A stretch of DNA of 10,312 bases from Sulfuriferula sp. (GTDB lineage: Bacteria; Pseudomonadota; Gammaproteobacteria; Burkholderiales; Sulfuriferulaceae). Below, piece by piece: positions 1 through 5,729 of this stretch. The notes under the pieces were generated by a model. It saw only the letters and a program-made list of their open reading frames with translations. It did not search any database and had not been told where the DNA came from. The stretch covers positions 1 to 10,312 of the forward strand of contig DAICZK010000046.1 in the NCBI GenBank assembly GCA_027311185.1, written 5' to 3'. The translations under genes and the position numbers were made by a program. Position 1 is the stretch's first letter. Each line of letters opens with the position of its first letter.

Positions 1-906
1 GCGCAATACGGACATACGCTTACCGATTTTTACTACGGTAACAAATTGCGCCACTTTCTGCATCATGAATACAAGGGCGGCCCGGTAGTCGTGGGATCTG
101 CGCTGTTTCATCAGGGGGATGGCACCAATGATATCAAGCTGTATGGTGATCATCCTTTCCCCCGTGCCGATGCGGCCTGCGAAGGACCGCCGGTGGAAGT
201 GATTCTGGCTCTGGCTAGCTGGATGAAAAAACATGGCAAAGGCGGCCCTAAGCAAATTACTGTGACTACGCCGGGCAATCTTATTGCCGAAGATGCCGGC
301 GAGGAGGTGGTGGGTAAACTGCTTAACATCGCCTCGGGCATGGGCTTTAATTACCTTAACAAGACCGGCGATATCAAGCGCGTGACCGAGGAAGGGGTTG
401 AGTTCGCCAACGGTCAGACCGTTGCCGCTGAAATGAAAATCCTGTTTCCGGACTGGGTGTCGCACGAGTTTCTCAAGGGTTTGCCGATTAGCGACAGCGA
501 GGGTTTCATCGTTACCAATACGCTGATGCGTAACCCAAAATATCCCGAAGTGTTCGCGGCTGGCGATGTTGCGGCTATTACGGTCCCCAAGCTCGGCGCG
601 ATCGGGCATCAGCAATGCACCATCGTGGCGCGTCAGATCGCAAAAGACCTGGGTCGCATGAGCGCTGAAGAGGCAGATGAGGAGCTTGCGCCTGTGGTGT
701 ATTGCATCGGCGACATGGGTGGCAGCCAGGCCTTTTATATTCGCTCCAATTCCTGGTTCGGCGGTAATGAGCAAGTGCTGAAAATGGGGCATGCCCAGTT
801 TCTGCTCAAGATGCAGTACAAAAACCTGTTTTTCCGCAACAAGGGCAAGATGCCCGACTGGGGCCTGAATTTCTCGCAACTGGTGGGCGAAAAGCTGTTC
901 GCTTGA
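1..906 (+). CDS. sqr: Sulfide:quinone oxidoreductase, C-terminal part (5' end outside window)
   Basis: This is a flavoprotein of the two-dinucleotide-binding-domain family, expected to oxidise sulfide to polysulfide/sulfur and pass electrons to membrane quinone. The frame is open from base 1, and 301 residues are visible. Fragment residue Cys60 lies in ACEGPPVE, which matches the SCFGPAYE segment holding one redox cysteine (C160) of Acidithiobacillus ferrooxidans SQR. Cys235, in VVYCIGDMGG, matches the second (C356, in AVCFADMGD). The FAD-binding signature FAAGDVAA is at about residues 185-192. The tail after residue 260 is basic and aromatic (KMQYKNLFFRNKGKMP), as expected for the membrane-associating SQR C-terminus. 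The third SQR cysteine and the N-terminal FAD motif would lie upstream of the window. A type-2 NADH dehydrogenase is less likely because both cysteines are in place. The SQR subtype was not determined. A DUF1641 gene follows 47 bases later. Confidence 0.85.
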   Translation, partial: AQYGHTLTDFYYGNKLRHFLHHEYKGGPVVVGSALFHQGDGTNDIKLYGDHPFPRADAACEGPPVEVILALASWMKKHGKGGPKQITVTTPGNLIAEDAGEEVVGKLLNIASGMGFNYLNKTGDIKRVTEEGVEFANGQTVAAEMKILFPDWVSHEFLKGLPISDSEGFIVTNTLMRNPKYPEVFAAGDVAAITVPKLGAIGHQQCTIVARQIAKDLGRMSAEEADEELAPVVYCIGDMGGSQAFYIRSNSWFGGNEQVLKMGHAQFLLKMQYKNLFFRNKGKMPDWGLNFSQLVGEKLFA

Positions 907-953
907 TTTAAAGTCTTGGCGCCATTTCTTTCCGTAATATAAGGAGATCGACT

Positions 954-1553
954 ATGGATGAATTTTCTGTACCGGACCAGACACAAAATATGACGGATCC
1001 GCTTGCTGCGGCGCAAGGGTTGAACCCGCGACAGATAGGCGGTTTGATGTTACTCGGCGAAATAGGCGCGCGTCTCTCGGAAGCGTGGCGGCCAGAACTC
1101 GCGCAACCTTTGACCGTCGCCCTGCAAAATGCCGGCCAGATGTTTGAGCGCCACGACTTGCCGGAGTTGCTTGCAGATACGCTCGATACCATGAGCGCGC
1201 TGCATCGCGACGGCACATTCGCGCGTATGCGCGACGTGTCGGCGCTGTTGGCGGATATTGCCCGGACTGGCGACTGGGATGGTCTGGCAGTGGGAGCCAT
1301 ACAAGGGCTGGGCGGCGTGGCAGCCACTTCAGGGCTGCCTGCCATGCTCAAAACCTTGAACGATCTGGCGCGGGCCTGGCAACAGTCTGCGGCGCAGGTT
1401 GCGAATTCCGCTTCGGCGAAGGGCGGCCTGATCGGCCTGATTCACTTGTTGCGTGACCCGGCGGCGCAGGAATTTTTACAGCGCGTGATCGTCACCGTTG
1501 CGCAAACAGAACATCCCGTGTCGCCTGTCGAGGCAGGGGTTGCTCCGCATTAA
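954..1553 (+). CDS. DUF1641-family protein next to SQR
   Basis: This encodes a 199-residue, mostly helical protein with no signal peptide. The best family signature is the stretch GGLIGLIHLLRDPAAQEF (residues 157-174), which resembles the DUF1641 core, where a G-L-x-x-L-L-R-D-P motif recurs. The middle is rich in Ala, Leu and Gly. No catalytic or metal-binding motif is visible, and the protein has no cysteine. The start at 954 is well supported by an AAGGAG Shine-Dalgarno at 941-946, seven bases upstream. DUF1641 genes are often found beside SQR-type flavoproteins, which suggests an accessory or membrane-docking role for the upstream enzyme. That role is inference; the biochemical function is unknown. 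It is probably co-transcribed with sqr, given the 47-base gap without a terminator. Confidence 0.75.
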   Translation: MDEFSVPDQTQNMTDPLAAAQGLNPRQIGGLMLLGEIGARLSEAWRPELAQPLTVALQNAGQMFERHDLPELLADTLDTMSALHRDGTFARMRDVSALLADIARTGDWDGLAVGAIQGLGGVAATSGLPAMLKTLNDLARAWQQSAAQVANSASAKGGLIGLIHLLRDPAAQEFLQRVIVTVAQTEHPVSPVEAGVAPH

Positions 1554-1630
1554 CCTGGATGAGAAAAGAACCGTGAGGCCATCTGCGTCTCGTATTCGTT
1601 GTTTTTTTTTGCAGCATTGCCAAGAACCCG

Positions 1631-1693
1631 CTGATTTATTCGGTATCCCTGCCTTCGTGGGGGTAGGCGAATTCGAATAATCAGTCCCCCCCA
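1631..1693 (+). promoter_or_regulatory. Structured leader (large hairpin with a competing fold) upstream of sor
   Basis: Bases 1631-1642 (CTGATTTATTCG) pair with 1674-1684 (CGAATAATCAG), giving 11 base pairs with a single bulged T at 1635. Inside, CCTGCC (1648-1653) pairs with GGTAGG (1662-1667), with one G-U. A competing fold pairs TGGGGG (1658-1663) with the C-run ending CCCCCCA (to 1693), and would disrupt both stems. The sor ribosome binding site GGAG (1704-1707) lies 11 bases downstream. No T-tract follows, so this is not a standard terminator. It could be an mRNA stability or processing element, a translational switch, or an operator. The pairing was read by eye and no folding energy was calculated. 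Confidence 0.4.
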
Positions 1694-1715
1694 TAATTGA
1701 AATGGAGCGTTACTC

Positions 1716-2654
1716 ATGAGCAATAAAAATCCTATTATCGCCATTAATGTGGCGAAAGTTGCCAACCGGCCAGAAAGTTTTGAAACGATGATGAAAGTCG
1801 GGCCTAAAGTCTGCATTACGACGGCTTCGCATCCGGGTTTTCTGGGTTTCGAACAACTTATCCAGACCGGTATCCATCCTATGGCCGGTCGTTACGGTGG
1901 TGGCGCGGTTGACATGCGCGAAACACTTAATCCTATCGGTATGTATCAATATACGGTGTGGAAGGATGTGCAGTCGCATGAACAGATGCACTTTGATAAC
2001 TTCGATACCATTTATGAGCTATGCCACCATTGTCTGGATATGGTCATCGAAGGGCCGTGGGAGCCGTATTACGAGGTGATCAAATCTGATCTGCCCTCGA
2101 TCATGGCGTTGACTGATGTGCCCGAGGTTCTGGGCGACGCGTTTTCGGCTCACATTCGGGTACCCAAAGTCGCATTGGCCGCGCAGCGCAGTATTGTGCT
2201 GGGCGATCACTGGGTGATGGCGGGTCACGAAGCAGCGTTCGAGCAGGGGGTCGTTGAAACGCTGAGCTGGATGAGAGCCAACGTGCCTGGCTTGGTCGGC
2301 TGGATGTTGCTCAAGCAATTCGGCGTGTCGGCGATAGGCTCATTCCAGTTTGATCCGGAGGGCAGCCTCAAGGCGACGCTGGGCGCCAATCCGCCGCCCT
2401 ACAACACCAACTACGGTGACAAGGTGCATAGTAGCCCGCCTATCCCGCCGCAAACGCCGACCCAATATTATGTGCACATCGAATGGGAGTCCAGCGATTT
2501 TGGTCATGTGGGTCTTGGTTATACCATGGTGGATTACAACTTGCGCCAGATTCATAATAACGGCGTGCTCGCGCACCTGGACCGCGGCCCCTATTATGTA
2601 TTTCTGGCGCCGATGATGGAGCAGGGAATGTGGCGTAAGCAGTTGAAGCAATAA
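1716..2654 (+). CDS. sor: Sulfur oxygenase reductase (SOR)
   Basis: SOR is a cytoplasmic mononuclear-iron enzyme that uses O2 to convert elemental sulfur/polysulfide into sulfite, thiosulfate and sulfide without external cofactors. The known archaeal form is a hollow 24-mer. This 312-residue protein aligns along its whole length with Acidianus ambivalens SOR (308 aa). Key residues match with an offset of +2: Cys33 in VGPKVC (C31, the essential cysteine), His88 and His92 in HEQMH (H86/H90, iron ligands), Glu116 in GPWEP (E114, iron ligand), and Cys103/Cys106 in CHHC (C101/C104). The Met pair lining the active-site entrance (M296/M297) is Met300-Met301. The N-terminal AINxA and the C-terminal RQIH/GPYY stretches also match. 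A proline-rich loop at 226-248 differs from the archaeal enzyme. The start is supported by GGAG at 1704-1707. The gene follows SQR and DUF1641, suggesting that SOR-derived sulfide is recycled by SQR. Confidence 0.96.
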   Translation: MSNKNPIIAINVAKVANRPESFETMMKVGPKVCITTASHPGFLGFEQLIQTGIHPMAGRYGGGAVDMRETLNPIGMYQYTVWKDVQSHEQMHFDNFDTIYELCHHCLDMVIEGPWEPYYEVIKSDLPSIMALTDVPEVLGDAFSAHIRVPKVALAAQRSIVLGDHWVMAGHEAAFEQGVVETLSWMRANVPGLVGWMLLKQFGVSAIGSFQFDPEGSLKATLGANPPPYNTNYGDKVHSSPPIPPQTPTQYYVHIEWESSDFGHVGLGYTMVDYNLRQIHNNGVLAHLDRGPYYVFLAPMMEQGMWRKQLKQ

Positions 2655-3268
2655 ACGTCAGGTGACGCGGCGTAGTCGTTGTTGCGGGTGCCCGCGTAAG
2701 GATCAAATCCGCGTATCTGGCCGCTTTCGCGTTTCTGTTGCCGGATTTTTCATAGTTAAGAAGTTGCCGACAATGGCGTTTTGTTTGCGTTGTCGGTGCT
2801 TGACCAGTCATTAAGCGCCTGCCGAAATAACTTTAGATGGCAAGCACGTCCAAAAACTCAGCCGAATATGACGGGCATGTCTCCTGCTACCCCGCACAAA
2901 CGCAGCTGTCCATGGCGCTATGTGCGGTGCAATACAGACCAATTCGCGCAAAAGCCTTATCGTTCCATCTGCGTCCTTGAATTTTCGCGATTCGCTCCAA
3001 TCTTGTTGCTTGGGTGAATCGGAAACCAAGAAAATCTGGCTGGGTATTATTGTGTGGCAAAAGTATGTGCGGCAGCTTGCTGTATCCGGTTTTGGTCGAT
3101 GAGGAAATGCTTTTTGCACCGTTTTTTGCGGTAATATAAGATGGAAATGCTGCTTTTGCGGTTTTGGCTTCGGCACGTCGAGCCCCATGCGGCATACGTA
3201 TGGCGTTGTGAATTCGGTGGCAGGCTGATCGAAGTCGAGTAGAGTTTTTACATTTCAAAGGAGAAATA
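2655..3268. other. 614-base gene-free intergenic region
   Basis: I see no credible coding sequence here on either strand. The open frames present lack ribosome binding sites and recognisable protein motifs. The first 150 bases hold several inverted repeats: CGTCA-GG-TGACG (2656-2667, directly after the sor stop), GCGGG-TG-CCCGC (2684-2695), AAATCCG/CGGATTT (2705-2748), and CCGACAA/TTGTCGG (2767-2773 with 2790-2796). The last part (about 3100-3165) is T-rich on the + strand and repeats GGAAATGCT about 40 bases apart. The region separates the sulfur-oxidation genes from the membrane-stress-type genes that follow, and should contain the promoter for the latter. No convincing -35/-10 pair was found. 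Confidence 0.6.
2705..2750 (+). terminator. Possible rho-independent terminator after sor
   Basis: AAATCCG (2705-2711) is perfectly complementary to CGGATTT (2742-2748), and the second arm runs into TTTTT (2746-2750). The loop is long (30 bases) but contains a small GCG/CGC pairing. The site is 50 bases after the sor stop codon, where a terminator is expected. The stem is only 7 bp and AT-rich at its base, and the T-run overlaps the stem, so the call is weak. Confidence 0.25.
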
Positions 3269-3604
3269 ATGATGAATAATATGTCTGACTCAATAACCGA
3301 TTTTTCCGATGTGACCAAAGATCAGTTGATTCGTGATTTCAAGGTAGTTGTTGCGGACGCGGAGGCGTTGCTCAAGGCAACCGTTAATCAGGGCGGCGAA
3401 ACCATGGCGGCAGTGCGGGCCAGGGCGCAGGAATCGCTGGCGGTAGCCAAAGAGAAAATCGCCGACGCGCAATACGCCATCAAGGAAAAAACACAGGCCG
3501 CAGCCCGCGTTGCCGACGATTATGTCCATGACAATCCGTGGAAGGCCGTGGGTGTCGCGGCCGGGGTAGGGCTGATTGTGGGATTGCTGATCAGCCGCCG
3601 CTGA
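3269..3604 (+). CDS. DUF883 (YqjD/ElaB-like) tail-anchored protein
   Basis: This 111-residue protein has the DUF883 layout: a long charged amphipathic helix (about residues 14-85, rich in Ala, Lys, Glu and Gln), then the family motif DNPW (88-91), then one C-terminal membrane helix (93-109) ending in SRR. In E. coli, YqjD and ElaB are inner-membrane proteins that bind ribosomes in stationary phase; the same role here is inference. The Shine-Dalgarno AAAGGAG (3257-3263) lies five bases from the ATG at 3269 and eight from the ATG at 3272, so the second Met may be the real start. The next gene begins six bases after the stop, and the pair reproduces the common yqjD-yqjE order. Confidence 0.88.
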   Translation: MMNNMSDSITDFSDVTKDQLIRDFKVVVADAEALLKATVNQGGETMAAVRARAQESLAVAKEKIADAQYAIKEKTQAAARVADDYVHDNPWKAVGVAAGVGLIVGLLISRR

Positions 3605-3610
3605 CCGCCG

Positions 3611-4036
3611 ATGCGTTCGAACGCTCATAGCGCGGATCCATCGCTGCTCGATACGTTAAAAATATTGACAGCGGTGTTCGGAGCGCTGTTTTTTACCCGT
3701 CTGGAATTGATGCGGGTAGATCTTGAGGAGGCGCGCGAGCGTGCGGCAACTCAATTGATCTGGTTGCTTGCGACCTTGTTTTGTCTCGGTGTAGGCGTGG
3801 TATTGCTCGTGCTGCTCATTATTATCGCTATGTGGAACACACAACGCCTGGCCGTTCTGGGTGGACTCGCCGGACTGTTTCTGTCCGGCGGATTGTTGGC
3901 GGTATGGGAGGCGCTGCGTCAGCTGCAGACGCAGCCGGCATTGTTCCGCGCCTCCTTGTCCGCACAAGCGCACGGGGTTGCCGGGCTTGCGCCGTCGCAC
4001 GGAGTCGTTCCTGGCGAGGCCGACGCCGAATCATGA
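3611..4036 (+). CDS. YqjE-like / phage-holin-superfamily membrane protein
   Basis: This 141-residue protein has two clear membrane helices, at about residues 49-75 (WLLATLFCLGVGVVLLVLLI) and 80-100 (rich in Leu, Gly and Ala). An N-terminal charged helix (LELMRVDLEEARER, residues 31-44) precedes them. The layout is that of the YqjE/DUF1469 'putative holin' family, normally found directly after a DUF883 gene, as here. The family name does not imply a phage origin, and no phage genes are nearby. The ATG at 3611 has no Shine-Dalgarno and lies six bases after the upstream stop, so translation is probably coupled. The C-terminal 40 residues are low in complexity and carry no recognised motif. The stop overlaps the start of the next gene (ATGA, 4033-4036). 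Confidence 0.82.
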   Translation: MRSNAHSADPSLLDTLKILTAVFGALFFTRLELMRVDLEEARERAATQLIWLLATLFCLGVGVVLLVLLIIIAMWNTQRLAVLGGLAGLFLSGGLLAVWEALRQLQTQPALFRASLSAQAHGVAGLAPSHGVVPGEADAES

Positions 4037-4842
4037 AGCCGGATGCGTTGCCCCCGGACGCTATCGCATCCGCGAGGCACCCCCGCGGGGCAAGCGGTCA
4101 TTTCGAAGTTCCTGGTTCGACCGCTTATCATCCCATGCAGAATCATCTTTTGGCCGCTTTGACGACAGTAGAATTCGAGCGTCTCGCGCCGCATCTGGAG
4201 TTGGTCGCGATGCCGCTAGGCGAGGTATTGTCCGAGTCGGGAGGGCGTTTGCAGTTTGCGTATTTCCCCATCGACGCCATCGTGTCCTTACTGTACGTTC
4301 TGGCCGACGGTGCATCCGCCGAAATTGCAGTGATCGGCAACGAAGGCATACTGGGAATCTCGCTGTTCATGGGCGGGGACACCACTCCCAGCCGCGCCGT
4401 GGTGCAAAGCGCCGGGTACGGCTACCGGCTCAAGGCGCAGGTGCTGAAAACGGAATTCAAGCGTGCGGGTGGGCGTAGAGCCGGCATGCTGCAGAAAATA
4501 TTATTGCGCTACACCCAGGCGCTCATCACCCAGATGACGCAAACTGCCGTCTGCAATCGTCATCATACGGTCGAACAGCAATTGTGCCGGCGACTGCTAC
4601 TCAGCCATGACCGGCTGGCCTCGGATTCGCTGCTCATGACCCAGGAGCTGATCGCGAACATGCTGGGCGTGCGCCGTGAGGGAGTCACCGTTGCAGCAGG
4701 GAATTTACAGCGCGCCGGACTGATCAGTTATAGTCGCGGCCACATCACCGTACTGGATCGCCCCGGTCTGGAAACGGCGGCGTGCGAATGTTATGCCGTG
4801 GTCAAGCAAGAGTTTGATCGTCTGCTGTCGGCCTATTCTTGA
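4033..4842 (+). CDS. Crp/Fnr-family transcriptional regulator
   Basis: This is a 269-residue protein with an N-terminal cyclic-nucleotide-binding-type beta-roll (about residues 45-140, including YFPIDAIVSLLYVL and EIAVIGNEGILGISLFMGG). A dimerisation helix (155-185) and a C-terminal winged helix-turn-helix follow, with recognition region MTQELIANMLGVRREGVT (202-219). It belongs to a common proteobacterial subgroup recognised by AVCNRHHTVEQQLCR and CECYAVVK. The effector is unknown, and the canonical cAMP-binding Arg-Ser pair and the FNR cysteine cluster are not evident. The ATG at 4033 overlaps the upstream stop, which suggests translational coupling. However, subgroup similarity is strong only from MQNHLLAAL, so Met35 (4135) is a real alternative start; neither has a good Shine-Dalgarno. 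The longer frame reaching back into the membrane-protein gene is a shadow. Confidence 0.9.
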   Translation: MKPDALPPDAIASARHPRGASGHFEVPGSTAYHPMQNHLLAALTTVEFERLAPHLELVAMPLGEVLSESGGRLQFAYFPIDAIVSLLYVLADGASAEIAVIGNEGILGISLFMGGDTTPSRAVVQSAGYGYRLKAQVLKTEFKRAGGRRAGMLQKILLRYTQALITQMTQTAVCNRHHTVEQQLCRRLLLSHDRLASDSLLMTQELIANMLGVRREGVTVAAGNLQRAGLISYSRGHITVLDRPGLETAACECYAVVKQEFDRLLSAYS

Positions 4843-4863
4843 GCGGCGTGCGCCGTGTTCGGG

Positions 4864-5634
4864 CTAATTGCCGAGACTGCGCCAGTCGAAGCCGTGGTCT
4901 TGGTCGGCGTAATCCAGCCATTGCGGACTGCAGCCCAGCACGCGTGACAGGCATTCGAGCGCGAGTTCCGGAGTGTTGTTGTGTTTTGAGAGGTGTGCGG
5001 CGAGGAGATGTTGCAGCGGGCGGGTGTCGAGCTGGGCTAGCAGATCGGCCGCCGCCTGATTGTCCAGATGGCCAAAATGCCCGGCGATGCGCTGTTTGAG
5101 CCCTTTGGGGTAGTTGCTGTCTTGCAGCAGATGCGCATCGTGGTTGCATTCCAGCACCAGCGCGTCGCAACCATCGAGCATGCCGACGATGTGCGCGGTC
5201 GCGGCGCCGACATCGGTCAGCACGCCGAGCCGGTGCTGGCCGTCGCCGAAGACGAACTGCGCGGGTTCGCGCGCGTCGTGCGGAACCGGGAACGGTTGCA
5301 AGGCGATATCGGCGATGGCGAATGCGCAATGACTGTCAAAAATCTGTATTTCCGGCAGCGTATTCTGTTGCTGGCGAAAAACCTGGTACGTGCCGTGCGT
5401 CATCCAGACCGGAAGCTGGTATTTGCGCGCAAAACGGGCCGCACCGCCGAGATGGTCGCCATGTTCGTGGGTGATGACGATGGCCGTGAGCTGATCGGGC
5501 GCGAGGCCCTTTTGCGCGAGTCGGCGGGTGGTTTCGCGCAGGCCGAAGCCGCAGTCGAGCATGATTCGCGTTTGCCCGACTTCGACTATCATGGCATTGC
5601 CTTCGCTGCCGCTTCCGAGACTGGCGAAACGCAT
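4864..5634 (-). CDS. MBL-fold metallo-hydrolase (YycJ/WalJ-like)
   Basis: This is a 256-residue metallo-beta-lactamase-fold hydrolase. The metal-binding signature HEHGDH is at residues 56-61, with the family opening ASLGSGSEGN at 4-13. Further metal-ligand segments appear as TDVGAAT and LECNHD, and as HLSKHNNTPE near the C-terminus, typical of the YycJ-like group (putative nuclease/phosphodiesterase). The substrate is not known. I chose the ATG at 5634 because it gives the family-typical MRFASLGSGSEGN start; an in-frame GTG at 5652 would add six residues, and neither has a clear Shine-Dalgarno. The gene lies 95 bases downstream of bamC and is probably the last gene of the dapA-bamC operon. 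Its stop faces the Crp/Fnr gene across a 21-base gap. Confidence 0.88.
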   Translation of the reverse strand: MRFASLGSGSEGNAMIVEVGQTRIMLDCGFGLRETTRRLAQKGLAPDQLTAIVITHEHGDHLGGAARFARKYQLPVWMTHGTYQVFRQQQNTLPEIQIFDSHCAFAIADIALQPFPVPHDAREPAQFVFGDGQHRLGVLTDVGAATAHIVGMLDGCDALVLECNHDAHLLQDSNYPKGLKQRIAGHFGHLDNQAAADLLAQLDTRPLQHLLAAHLSKHNNTPELALECLSRVLGCSPQWLDYADQDHGFDWRSLGN

Positions 5635-5729
5635 TATCGGGAATACGGCCACCTGCCGCCACTTGGTCTGATTATCATCATGAGTCTGTGCCTCGGCCAG
5701 TGGGCCGGCAATCGGAGCGTTATCGGTTC

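Noticed and set aside
1579..2975. CCATCTGCGTC at 1579-1589 and again at 2965-2975; GTAATATAAG near 934 and again near 3130
   Set aside because: Exact 10- and 11-base matches are expected several times by chance in a 10-kb window. No flanking similarity was found.
2811..3188. 125-codon open frame on the - strand in the intergenic region
   Set aside because: Composition is not protein-like, no Shine-Dalgarno or motif is visible, and there is no recognised family. It is left as non-coding.
3781..4032. Upstream extension of the Crp/Fnr reading frame into the YqjE-like gene
   Set aside because: This part is Arg/Ala-rich with no domain similarity and lies inside a clear membrane-protein gene in another frame. 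The ATG at 4033 starts the regulator.
3611..4036. Holin-family membrane protein as a sign of prophage
   Set aside because: It follows a DUF883 gene as in ordinary bacterial yqjD-yqjE operons, and no phage structural, lysis or integrase genes are present.
4844..4855. CGGCG-TG-CGCCG palindrome in the 21-base gap between convergent genes, considered as a bidirectional terminator
   Set aside because: It is too short, has a two-base loop and lacks a T-run on either side.
5694..5707. CGGCC-AGTG-GGCCG hairpin between bamC and the hydrolase gene, considered as a terminator
   Set aside because: The stem is only 5 bp and no T-tract follows on the transcribed strand, so it is unlikely to stop transcription of the operon.
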